Shown: positions 44,598-52,664 of the stretch, piece after piece | Layout: every line of letters begins with the position of its first letter | How positions within the stretch are numbered: position 1 is the stretch's first letter | Assembly: GCA_042095135.1 (NCBI GenBank) | Contig: JBELBV010000008.1 | Location: forward strand, 1-62,024 | Direction: 5' to 3' | Origin: UA16 sp042095135 | GTDB lineage: Bacteria > Bacteroidota > Bacteroidia > Flavobacteriales_D > Sanyastnellaceae | Length of the DNA stretch: 62,024 bases | Notes under the pieces: generated by a model | Told to the model about the DNA's origin: nothing | Database searches by the model: none | The model's input: only the letters and a program-made list of their open reading frames with translations | Program-made: the position numbers and the translations under genes

Positions 44598-47500
44598 TTA
44601 TGCTGTTACCGTCAATCGCACAACCTCGTGCAACCTTCGGAAAATCTTACGGCTCGTCTCGCGGTCCAATACCAACCCATCAATATGGGTTGTGCGGCCA
44701 TCGTTCCATGAGATTTCGACACCTTGCTCTTCGCCACGTTGGTGAACAACCGGTACTTGGCATACGGTGTACACGAGGCTACCCGATTCCAATTCAATGG
44801 TTTGCGTTTGTTGCGCCACATCAACGTACTCGAATACTACAGATGTAGTAAGGAATTCTTCAGCGTGCATCAGGGCCCGATCAAATTGAAGCTGCCCGTC
44901 TCGGACGCGAACACCGAGCTCCCCGAAGCGGCACAACAAGTCTTCCTTCACTTGGCCCGTCATACCGGGCTGTTGGGCTCCTTTTCCGCCAGGCGTGTGT
45001 GAATACGGATCGGTCGGGAAAGCTCCGTAAAGTTCGGGTGATTTGTGTGCACCGATGCCGGCGTTGATTTCGAAGTAATGATCGAACAGGCGGCCCACCA
45101 CATCATCGCTGGCGCCCTTTTCTACTGCGGCCTTGGTCACCTCAAATGCTGCCAATCGGAGTTTGGACACCATATGCCAGTAGATCGATCCCAACCCCTC
45201 GTAGCCAAAGAATGTGCCCGAACGACCTGTGAATGCCTTGTGATTAAATATCCTCTCGTAAGCGGCCTCAACCTCAGCTTGGTGCGCAGAGACAAGGGAT
45301 TGGTAGGAATCCGGGAGCGCTTTCAATGCAGCGTGCAAGGCGTTGACATTGTTGAAATTCCCATTGAAGTGGTACCCACCGTTGCAGTCTTTCGTCACAA
45401 TGTCCGCATTTCCGTCGGCTACGAGCGTTGACAGAAGTGGCGATTGTACCACGACATCACGGTCAAGGTTGTTCTTTTCCAGAAACCTCGGCAGGGACTT
45501 GTTGGGATACAGAATGTAGCTGTACTGGTCCTCACGGAAAAGCGCACTCGCTTTCAAAGCGTCCAATACGCCAAGGCTTTCCTCTGCATCCAACAACCCT
45601 GCGCTCAACACGGCCACCTGCCCTTCAAGCATTTCAGGCAAATACGTGATGTCCAATCCGCCATCGGGCTGAACGGTCATCAAATTGTATGCATGGTAAA
45701 GCCCATCCTCCCGCTTGTTGGCAGCAATGGAATGCTCCAAGTACACCAGTGCCGAGTCGATGAAATCAGCGAGATCTGATAACTTCAATGCCGACTTATG
45801 CCCAGAGAAATTCGAAGTGTAGATCTGCTCTCGGTAGTCACTCGCTGCACCGCCCAAACCATCGAGAATGGTCCTTCGCTCTGCATTGGACATGCGAGGG
45901 GATGAAAGGACATCTTGGTTGGATAACGTGGCATTCATGCGCTTGAAACACGCCAACAATTCGTCCGAAACCTGCACTTCCACTTGGCCGGTTGCGGCCA
46001 GCACGTTTTGGAAGTACACCATGAAGCGCCGCAAGTAGTACAAGGTGACCATAGATACCCCATTGCCAACGAGTGCGTTGTTAGCATCGTTCCATTCCGG
46101 ACGCTGGGTGTTCATCCAGATGCCCCCTTCAGGAATGAAATTGGCCACTTTGGCCAACATCGTCGCCATAATTTTCTCAACGAAATTCACTTTGTAGATG
46201 AAGACGTGTGCTTCACGCAGCAAGGCCCCATCGCCGCCGATTTCATCTTTCTTGAATCCAATTCTAGCTTCACGCTCGTGATCGAACTCAATGGTGTTCT
46301 TCGGATCCTTGAGGAGTTCCGCATAAGGCTTGATGCGGTACGGCACGTTAGCATAAACAAATGAATCGTTGGCGAAATATTCGTCGATCTTCTCCGGGTG
46401 ATAAGCTTGCAAGAACTCGAGGAACTTCAAAAGGTAAATGATCTGGTGATCGCCCCAGTAACCGATGTAAGACCAAGGATTGTCCGGCTCAATGGTCTCC
46501 CATTCAAACCCGTCCTTGAAGACCCGGTAAGGATTGTACCCGTCGAACGTCGTCGCGTTCAAGAACTTGAAGATCATTCCCTCGATGAACTCGGGGTATG
46601 AATGCACCAACGCTTCCCAATTTTGGAAGATATCCCGCCAATTGCCCTGGTAGTCCAGGATTTTGGAACCATCGTCCTCGTTCCGCAAGTTGATGCTAAA
46701 CTTGTTCCAAGGACGGCTGGGATCGCCGTGGCGACGGCTAAACTTCAAGGGCAGGTATTCTGCGCAAAGCCGCTTAAAGTTCAAGTCATCGTCCTCTCGC
46801 GCCTGTTCTTGCAAGAAGAACAAATCAATTTGGTCAGGCCAGGCTGCCATGGCCGGGGACTTCTTAAAGAAAACCTTGTGATTGGCCTGGTCGATGTAGG
46901 CCATGAAGTCCGCTTTCTCGATCGTGTAGTTTTCATCAAAAATCCCACCCCGCATCACGTTGAACATGGTGTTGGCAAAGTGGCGAATATTGCGGCGGCG
47001 ATCGGCTGTCAACTGCAAACCGTCGCTGGCCGCGATCAGTGAGATCAGCCCCTTCGTGCCATTTTCAATATCATCCAGAATATCCTGCTTCAATGACTTA
47101 ACCGACCCCAAGTCGCTCCGCAATCGAATAACGTCACGGATGGATTTACCCAAGTCCGCTGCAATCATCCAGTCCTTGGATGCGCCGGCCTCCAATTCAA
47201 AGTCTGATTGAATGAGGTATGCACCTCGTTCTGCCTTGATATCCCGTTCGGTGACCACGGTAGTACCGGTTCGAAATGCCGGGACCTGTTTCGAGCACAA
47301 AAGCACGTTCGGCTGCTCCATTCCCAAGGACCAAACCACATTGGCTTTGAGCGATTCACTTGGCTCTGCTTTATCCGAGATGAGTGCACTCAAGGCGTAA
47401 ATGCCGAGCGCATCCCCTTCGAGTTCGCACTTTTTGTACGCGTCAACGAGGTTGCTTGATCCGCCTTGAAGTCCTTGAGGGACTCCGTACGGAAGGAGGT

Positions 47501-48059
47501 TCTGGACACCGTCCAGTATCCGAACCGAAATCGACGCGTTCGCCGTTGATGCCAGCGTAGCATGCCGCACAAAACCAAAGCGTTCACTGGGTGCCCATTG
47601 GTAGCGGAACGCCAAGTTCAGGTCAGCATTGATTTCCTCGAAAATGACTTTGTTACCGTAGGCGTTTTTGTACAAATTCCGCTCAATACGGTAAACGCCT
47701 TGGTATAGAGACGAGAATGGCTCCCAGAGCAGCTCCCTATTGGATTGCTCCACAAAAATAATGGTCTTGCTTCCGGTCGTCTCAGCGGACTCGGTGATCT
47801 TATCGTCGGTGTAGTAGGGAAAAAGGGCAAAGTCACTGTTTTTGCGACCAGCGGTCAATCCGCCGGTGCTGGAGATGAACATCCAATGGTCCGAATGACT
47901 TACTATGCTCATGAAAAAAGGACGCATGCGGTCCACTGCCATGATTTTGTAAAAAGTCTCTCCCGCTATGATGACCTCCTCTCCTGATGAAGCAGCATTG
48001 GATGGGTGCAAGGGCTGTTGCCCGAGGTATATGGTTTTGCGTTGTTCGGTCTCGCTCAT
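44598..48059 (-). CDS. GH94/GH149-like beta-glucan phosphorylase
   Basis: A 1153-residue protein without a signal peptide. Its size and layout (beta-rich N-terminus, long (alpha/alpha)6 barrel) match GH149 beta-1,3-glucan phosphorylases, which are related to GH94. A GH94-type acid motif is seen as WNDANN with Asp658. Other segments are DYQGNWRDIFQNWEAL, YWGDHQIIYLLK and GDGALLREAHV. Such enzymes split beta-1,3-gluco-oligosaccharides with phosphate, giving glucose 1-phosphate and saving ATP. It is the first gene of the operon and would act in the cytoplasm on imported oligomers. GH149 versus another GH94-related family cannot be settled by eye. Confidence 0.72.
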   Translation of the reverse strand: MSETEQRKTIYLGQQPLHPSNAASSGEEVIIAGETFYKIMAVDRMRPFFMSIVSHSDHWMFISSTGGLTAGRKNSDFALFPYYTDDKITESAETTGSKTIIFVEQSNRELLWEPFSSLYQGVYRIERNLYKNAYGNKVIFEEINADLNLAFRYQWAPSERFGFVRHATLASTANASISVRILDGVQNLLPYGVPQGLQGGSSNLVDAYKKCELEGDALGIYALSALISDKAEPSESLKANVVWSLGMEQPNVLLCSKQVPAFRTGTTVVTERDIKAERGAYLIQSDFELEAGASKDWMIAADLGKSIRDVIRLRSDLGSVKSLKQDILDDIENGTKGLISLIAASDGLQLTADRRRNIRHFANTMFNVMRGGIFDENYTIEKADFMAYIDQANHKVFFKKSPAMAAWPDQIDLFFLQEQAREDDDLNFKRLCAEYLPLKFSRRHGDPSRPWNKFSINLRNEDDGSKILDYQGNWRDIFQNWEALVHSYPEFIEGMIFKFLNATTFDGYNPYRVFKDGFEWETIEPDNPWSYIGYWGDHQIIYLLKFLEFLQAYHPEKIDEYFANDSFVYANVPYRIKPYAELLKDPKNTIEFDHEREARIGFKKDEIGGDGALLREAHVFIYKVNFVEKIMATMLAKVANFIPEGGIWMNTQRPEWNDANNALVGNGVSMVTLYYLRRFMVYFQNVLAATGQVEVQVSDELLACFKRMNATLSNQDVLSSPRMSNAERRTILDGLGGAASDYREQIYTSNFSGHKSALKLSDLADFIDSALVYLEHSIAANKREDGLYHAYNLMTVQPDGGLDITYLPEMLEGQVAVLSAGLLDAEESLGVLDALKASALFREDQYSYILYPNKSLPRFLEKNNLDRDVVVQSPLLSTLVADGNADIVTKDCNGGYHFNGNFNNVNALHAALKALPDSYQSLVSAHQAEVEAAYERIFNHKAFTGRSGTFFGYEGLGSIYWHMVSKLRLAAFEVTKAAVEKGASDDVVGRLFDHYFEINAGIGAHKSPELYGAFPTDPYSHTPGGKGAQQPGMTGQVKEDLLCRFGELGVRVRDGQLQFDRALMHAEEFLTTSVVFEYVDVAQQTQTIELESGSLVYTVCQVPVVHQRGEEQGVEISWNDGRTTHIDGLVLDRETSRKIFRRLHEVVRLTVTA

Positions 48060-48281
48060 TTCAACGTGGTCATCGGTTGTCCTTGGGCTTCTGCTATGAT
48101 TGTGTCATCGCAACACTGAAAATGCAGCCCGTGCCGTGCGTTAACAGCGCAGCGAAAATAGCTTGTGCTTTTGAATTTTACCTCATGAAATCGGAGCATC
48201 TACAACCAATTACACCTATTTTTTGTGTCAATTGCACCCGTATTTACCAACACGAAAAGTATCGGCCTGTACCCAAAGGGA
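48060..48281. other. Intergenic region without detected gene
   Basis: About 220 bases upstream of the phosphorylase gene hold no ORF with coding character. The beta-glucan operon promoter should lie here, but I could not find a convincing TTTG/TAnnTTTG pair on the minus strand. A long plus-strand frame (from 47987) crosses this stretch and the tRNA and is judged spurious. Confidence 0.5.
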
Positions 48282-48287
48282 ATAAAA

Positions 48288-48314
48288 AAGCCACTGACAC
48301 AGGGTCAATGGCTT
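48288..48314 (-). terminator. Intrinsic terminator after tRNA-Met
   Basis: On the minus strand an 11-bp stem (48304-48314 with 48288-48298, one G-U pair) with a 5-base loop is followed by a T run at 48282-48287. It lies 7 bases beyond the tRNA 3' end. Confidence 0.82.
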
Positions 48315-48321
48315 CCTCATG

Positions 48322-48395
48322 TAGCGGGAGAGAGACTCGAACTCTCGACCTCAGGATTATGAATCCTGCGCTCTAACCGGCTGAGCTATCCCGCC
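48322..48395 (-). tRNA. tRNA-Met (CAT), elongator type
   Basis: A 74-base cloverleaf starts GGCGGGA at 48395. The anticodon arm is CAGGA-TTCATAA-TCCTG, giving anticodon CAT, and the T arm contains GTTCGAG. The acceptor stem closes with G1-T72, a G-U pair, and CCA is not encoded. The anticodon stem lacks the G-C run of initiator tRNAs, so this is an elongator Met tRNA or, less likely, the lysidine-type Ile tRNA with the same anticodon. Confidence 0.93.
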
Positions 48396-48516
48396 AAGCG
48401 GGCGCAAATATAGTTCAGAGTATAGGAATATCGATGGCTGCCACAAAAATCCCAAAAGGGTCCGCCGGTTCGCACAATTCGGCTTATATTGCTCTTCCCC
48501 GATTTAGTGGTACAGG
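48396..48516. other. Intergenic region between tRNA-Met and START-like gene
   Basis: These 121 bases hold no gene. TATATTGC at about 48485-48492 weakly resembles a -7 box for the START-like gene. No repeat or hairpin stands out. Confidence 0.4.
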
Positions 48517-48903
48517 ATGGAGAAAGAAAAGTTTCAAATTGAAATTCCGATCAATAGTTCGAAGGGCGTACTGTTCAACATTTTCAGCACACCCAGTGGA
48601 TTGTCGGAGTGGTTTTGCGATGACGTTAACATCAAGAAGGACGTTCACATATTCATTTGGGACGGCAGCGAAGAAAGCGCACGGTTGATCTCAAAGAAAC
48701 GAGACGAGTTTGCCAAATTTCGTTGGCTGGAAGACGAGGAAGAAGGCATCAATAGCTACTTTGAATTCCGCATCAAAATTGATGACCTAACAGGGGATAC
48801 AGCGCTGGTAGTCACAGACTTTGCCGAGGAAGATGAAATCGACGATGCCAAGGAATTATGGGCTGCGCAAGTCGATCGCTTGAAGCAAGTGTTGGGCGCT
48901 TAA
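48517..48903 (+). CDS. START-like (SRPBCC fold) domain protein
   Basis: A 128-residue cytoplasmic protein typical of Bacteroidota. FQIEIPINSSKGVLFNIFSTPSGLSEWFCDDV is the SRPBCC/AHSA1-like opening (given here in parts: IPINSSKGVL, LSEWFCDDV), followed by strands ending in TALVVTDFAEE and a C-terminal helix (LWAAQVDRLKQVLG). The fold binds hydrophobic ligands or client proteins; no specific role is known. Its stop overlaps the convergent trmN6 stop by 4 bases. The family is clear from pattern and length. Confidence 0.85.
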   Translation: MEKEKFQIEIPINSSKGVLFNIFSTPSGLSEWFCDDVNIKKDVHIFIWDGSEESARLISKKRDEFAKFRWLEDEEEGINSYFEFRIKIDDLTGDTALVVTDFAEEDEIDDAKELWAAQVDRLKQVLGA

Positions 48904-49658
48904 GGCTCTGGCCAAGTCAAGACATACGGATTCAGCAAATCCTTGTACCGACTGCTTAATTGCGGTTGGCCTTCAACCCGTTCCCCAAGTTCGATGCAAA
49001 TCACCTCACGTTGAGGTGATCCATCCGGTGTGTTTTTGCCCCAATGGCTGAGCACACGTCGAGGTTCATGTCCTTCCCGGCTGCAGACATCGGCTTGCCG
49101 ACGTAAATTGAATCCGCGCATCTCGGCACCATTTTTCAATTCTGTCCAGCGGTCCCAAGGCCACACCACCTGCAACGCTCCATCCGGATTCAACAGGTTC
49201 CAAGCGGCGTCAAGGAATTCTGCATACGGCAATGCGTCATCATGTCGAGCGAGGTTCCGCGCCTCATCCGGTGACTTAGGCTTCCCGTGGAAAAACGGTG
49301 GGTTGATCAAAAAGGCATCGAATTTTCCCTGGTGTTCTGCTTTCGCTGCAAACCCCTGAATGGCTCCTTCAACGACACGGATGCGATTAGGCCATGGGCT
49401 TCGTGCCCCATTCGCTTTCGCCTCTGCGACGGCGTTGGGCTCCAATTCTACACCAGTGACTTCAGCGAGCGGTGCGCGCTGGGCCGCCATCAATGCCACA
49501 ATGCCACTCCCGGTGCCTGCATCAATGATCTTTCGAGCGTCAGACACATCGGACCACGAACCCAATAACAAGGCATCGGTTCCCACCTTCATCGCACAGT
49601 CTGCATCGTGTACTTCAAATTGCTTGAAGACCACCTTTCTCCTGCCTGACCTACCCAC
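48900..49658 (-). CDS. trmN6: tRNA1(Val) adenine-37 N6-methyltransferase
   Basis: A 252-residue class I SAM-dependent methyltransferase. FKQFEVHDADCAMKVGTDALLLG is the diagnostic N-terminal stretch (seen as FKQFEV and MKVGTDALLLGSW). The SAM motif IDAGTGSGIVAL and the catalytic NPPFF motif follow. TrmN6 (YfiC) adds the N6 methyl to A37 of tRNA1Val in E. coli. The start is GTG at 49658, 4 bases after the upstream gene's stop; no ATG lies before the conserved FKQF motif. It is co-directional with the gamma-carbonic-anhydrase-like and thiolase genes. Confidence 0.9.
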   Translation of the reverse strand: MGRSGRRKVVFKQFEVHDADCAMKVGTDALLLGSWSDVSDARKIIDAGTGSGIVALMAAQRAPLAEVTGVELEPNAVAEAKANGARSPWPNRIRVVEGAIQGFAAKAEHQGKFDAFLINPPFFHGKPKSPDEARNLARHDDALPYAEFLDAAWNLLNPDGALQVVWPWDRWTELKNGAEMRGFNLRRQADVCSREGHEPRRVLSHWGKNTPDGSPQREVICIELGERVEGQPQLSSRYKDLLNPYVLTWPEP

Positions 49659-49661
49659 GCT

Positions 49662-50264
49662 TTAGGAATTTTTCTGACGGCGTTGCTGCCACGTTTCAAA
49701 GTCGGGAAAATCCTCTACGCGATTGCCTGGATCGGCGCCCAAGGCTGGGACCTCTTTCGCGTGGAGTTGCATGTCCTGAGGAAGTTGCTGGTACAAGGCC
49801 GTCCCCTCCACTTTGTGCGCGAACATTTCATCAGAAACATCGCCAATCTTTTGCGCGGGATTGCCAACAATGAGGCTTCTTTCCTCCCACGTTGATCGGG
49901 CTTTGACCAAAGCCAAGGCTCCGACGATGCAACCGTCTCCAATCTCCGCGTGATCCAGTACGACCGCATTCATACCAACCATGGCCTGAACACCGATGGT
50001 AGCGCCATGGATCATCGCCCCGTGTCCAATGTGCGCCCCTTCTTTGAGCCACACTTCGTCCTGGGGAAACATGTGCAACACAGCGTTCTCCTGAACGTTG
50101 CAGCCCTGCTCTAGTGTGATTTTGCCCCAATCTCCGCGCAACACCGCGCCGGGACCGATATAACAGTTCGGACCAATGGTCACGTGACCGATGACCACGG
50201 CCATGGGATGAACATACGCCGTAGGGTCGACGACAGGAATCATATTTTTGAACGACTGGATCAT
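49662..50264 (-). CDS. Gamma-carbonic-anhydrase-like hexapeptide protein (PaaY/YrdA type)
   Basis: A 200-residue left-handed beta-helix protein. Hexapeptide runs include VVIGHVTIGPNCYIG, GAVLRGDWG, and HIGHGAMIHGATIG; the histidines in HMFP, HIGHGAMIHG are the zinc-ligand positions of the gamma class. The start at 50264 gives MIQSFKNMIPVVDP; the longer frame overlaps the thiolase gene. Adjacency to 3-oxoadipyl-CoA thiolase suggests a PaaY-like role, a thioesterase that clears dead-end CoA products of phenylacetate catabolism. A general gamma-CA role cannot be excluded. Confidence 0.85.
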   Translation of the reverse strand: MIQSFKNMIPVVDPTAYVHPMAVVIGHVTIGPNCYIGPGAVLRGDWGKITLEQGCNVQENAVLHMFPQDEVWLKEGAHIGHGAMIHGATIGVQAMVGMNAVVLDHAEIGDGCIVGALALVKARSTWEERSLIVGNPAQKIGDVSDEMFAHKVEGTALYQQLPQDMQLHAKEVPALGADPGNRVEDFPDFETWQQRRQKNS

Positions 50265-50271
50265 AGCAACC

Positions 50272-51474
50272 TCAGCGCTGCATGCTTTCCAATACCACAG
50301 CGTATCCCTGCCCGACACCGATGCACAGGGTCACGAGGGCGTAGCGCTTATTCGTGCGCACCAACTGCTTGGAAGCGGTCAACAGCAGGCGCGCACCGGT
50401 CATGCCGAGTGGGTGCCCCAGTGCAATTGCCCCCCCTTGCGGATTGATGCGGGGATCAAAATCATCCAACCCCAACGTTCGGGTGCAGGCCAATGCCTGT
50501 GCAGCGAAGGCCTCATTGAGTTCGATCAAGTCCATGTCACTGAGTTGCAAACCTGCCCGCTCCAACGCCAAGCGCGAAGCCCCTACCGGGCCAATGCCCA
50601 TGATCCGCGGTTCTACACCGACAACGGCAGAGGAGCAAATGCGTGTCATGGCCGTGAGTCCATGATTTGCCAGCCCGGCTTCAGAGGCCAGAAGCAGCGC
50701 CGCTGCTCCGTCATTTAGCCCCGATGCATTGCCTGCTGTGACGGTACCATCGGGACGAAAGGCAGGTCGCAAACGGCTCAGGCCATCTGCGCTGGTTTGG
50801 GGTTTGATGAATTCGTCTTCATTGAATTCCAGCGGGTCTTGCTTGCGCCGAGGAATGGAGACCGAGACACACTCTGCTCCACGTTCAGCTGCCGACTGGG
50901 CCGCTTTCTGCTGAGACCACGCCGCAAAGGCATCTTGATCCTCTCGGCTAATTCCGTATTGATCCACGAGGTTCTCAGCGGTTTCACCCATTCCATCCGT
51001 GCCGTAGACTTCGTGCAAACGGGGGTTGATAAAACGCCACCCAAAACTGGTGTCGTGCAATTGGCTGTCGCGACCGAATGCTTTCGAAGCTTTCGACATG
51101 ACCCACGGACCGCGCGTCATGTGCTCTACTCCTCCCGCGACCACCACTTCGGCATCGCCACATGCCAGCATCCGCGCTCCGTTCACCGCTGCGGCCATCC
51201 CCGATGCACAGAGTCGATTCACTGTTTCTCCGGGAACCGTGTGCGGGTAGCCCGCGAGCAGCAGCGCCATGCGTGCGACATTGCGGTTGTCTTCACCAGC
51301 CTGGTTTGCACAACCCATTAGCACATCCCCAACGGCCGCCGCATCCAGATGCGCATTGCGCTTGAGCAGTTCTTCAAGCACCAAAGCAGCTAAATCGTCA
51401 GTCCGTACCGGAGCGAGCGTGCCACCAAAATTTCCAATGGGAGTCCTTACTCCGTCGGCAATGTATGCATCCAT
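50272..51474 (-). CDS. paaJ: 3-oxoadipyl-CoA / acetyl-CoA thiolase (PaaJ/PcaF type)
   Basis: A 400-residue thiolase. The start at 51474 (MDAYIADGVRTP) matches the family; a GTG at 51483 adds three residues. Cys89 (NRLCASG) is the acyl-carrying nucleophile, His354 (GHPLGMTGA) and Cys384 (LCIGVGQG) complete the active site. DDVILGCANQAGEDNRN-like sequence (here GDVLMGCANQAGEDNRNVAR) is diagnostic of 3-oxoadipyl-CoA thiolases (shown in parts). It would perform the last step after PaaZ, releasing acetyl-CoA and succinyl-CoA, though paaZ lies 30 kb away. A -7 box is at 51495-51502. Confidence 0.88.
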   Translation of the reverse strand: MDAYIADGVRTPIGNFGGTLAPVRTDDLAALVLEELLKRNAHLDAAAVGDVLMGCANQAGEDNRNVARMALLLAGYPHTVPGETVNRLCASGMAAAVNGARMLACGDAEVVVAGGVEHMTRGPWVMSKASKAFGRDSQLHDTSFGWRFINPRLHEVYGTDGMGETAENLVDQYGISREDQDAFAAWSQQKAAQSAAERGAECVSVSIPRRKQDPLEFNEDEFIKPQTSADGLSRLRPAFRPDGTVTAGNASGLNDGAAALLLASEAGLANHGLTAMTRICSSAVVGVEPRIMGIGPVGASRLALERAGLQLSDMDLIELNEAFAAQALACTRTLGLDDFDPRINPQGGAIALGHPLGMTGARLLLTASKQLVRTNKRYALVTLCIGVGQGYAVVLESMQR

Positions 51475-51494
51475 ATTATTCACGCTGGTCTGGT

Positions 51495-51502
51495 CAAAGA
51501 TA
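51495..51502 (-). promoter_or_regulatory. Candidate -7 box for paaJ
   Basis: On the minus strand TATCTTTG is an exact match to TAnnTTTG, 20 bases before the paaJ ATG. A TTTG at 51527-51530 is 24 bases upstream, somewhat longer than the usual spacing. Confidence 0.45.
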
Positions 51503-51548
51503 GCCGTATGCGGTCAAGGCCCTCTGCAAAACCATGGTATTTTGCCCT

Positions 51549-52664
51549 ATGAAAATCGCCATCGTCTCGGTATTCCCCCCATATCGCGGAGGAATTGCGC
51601 AATTCAACGAAGCGATGGCCAAGGCCTTCACAGCAGAGGGTCACGAATGCATTGGCTTCAATTTTAGCCGGCAATACCCCAGCCTGCTTTTCCCTGGAAC
51701 CAATCAGTACGAGGACGGAATCCTATCCCAGTTCGTGGGCACAGAGGCAGTCGATTCCATCAACCCCATGTCGTGGTACCGCTGTGCTCGCCTTGTTGTA
51801 AAAGAGCAGCCCGATGTTGTGATCATTCCATTTTGGACCGCCTTTTTAGCTCCAGCTCTCGCGACGGTGGCCCGTCAGGTGAAAACCTTGCACCCTTCAT
51901 CGCATGTTGTTGGATTGTTCCACAACGCGAATTCCCACGATGCCAGGCCATGGGAAAATTCACTCACGCAGCGGTTGGTGCAGCGCATTGACGCAGCGTG
52001 GACGTTGTCCGAAGACGTTTCCAAGCAACTGGAGGTACGACGCAAGGAACTGCCCATCACTACAGCGTTTCATCCCTTGTATGAACACTTCGACTCGTTG
52101 ATTTCTCAGGACAAGGCCCGCGAACAATTGCACATTCCTGCAGCACCGAAGTTGGTCTTATTCTTCGGTCTCATTCGACCCTACAAGGGATTGGCGTGGC
52201 TCTTAAACGCAGCGACGGAATTGCAAAAAGATGGAGAAGATGTGTGTGTCTGCATTGCTGGAGAACCCTATACCGATTGGGAGCCTTACCAACGCATCAT
52301 TGATAACTCGCCTGCCCCAGAACGTTTCCACACCCACCTGAAGTTCATCCCCAAAGAAGACGTGCATGTGTTCTTTTCGGCCGCTGACCTCGTTTGCCTG
52401 CCTTATGCTTCGGCTTCTCAAAGTGGCGTCACAGCCATCGCGATGCATTACCACAAACCCGTCGTTGCGACGGATGTTGGTGGATTAAAAGAGTATTTCG
52501 ATGGAAATCCAATCGGTCACATCTGTGCGCCGAAGGATGTCAATGCATTGACGGAAGCCATCCATACGGCCTTGAACGCTGAACCGGCTGAAGCAGCAAG
52601 CGTAGTTACATGGAACGCCCAGTTTTCATGGGCTGCTTTCGTCCAAAAGTGTCTTTCAGCGTAG
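51549..52664 (+). CDS. Glycosyltransferase family 4 protein
   Basis: A 371-residue GT-B glycosyltransferase without membrane segments. The acceptor half begins MKIAIVSVFPPYRGGIAQFN; the donor half has FFGLIRPYKG and ADLVCLPYASASQSGV...KPVVATDVGG, a variant of the GT4 EX7E region in which SASQSGVT replaces the first Glu block. The start at 51549 is preceded by TATTTTG only 4 bases upstream. Such enzymes build surface polysaccharide or glycolipids. It stands alone between divergent paaJ and convergent DUF4340 gene, so the acceptor is unknown. Confidence 0.87.
   Translation: MKIAIVSVFPPYRGGIAQFNEAMAKAFTAEGHECIGFNFSRQYPSLLFPGTNQYEDGILSQFVGTEAVDSINPMSWYRCARLVVKEQPDVVIIPFWTAFLAPALATVARQVKTLHPSSHVVGLFHNANSHDARPWENSLTQRLVQRIDAAWTLSEDVSKQLEVRRKELPITTAFHPLYEHFDSLISQDKAREQLHIPAAPKLVLFFGLIRPYKGLAWLLNAATELQKDGEDVCVCIAGEPYTDWEPYQRIIDNSPAPERFHTHLKFIPKEDVHVFFSAADLVCLPYASASQSGVTAIAMHYHKPVVATDVGGLKEYFDGNPIGHICAPKDVNALTEAIHTALNAEPAEAASVVTWNAQFSWAAFVQKCLSA

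Noticed and set aside
47987..48376. A 129-residue plus-strand open frame before the START-like gene
   Set aside because: It runs through the start of the phosphorylase gene, a terminator and the tRNA, so it is not a plausible protein gene.
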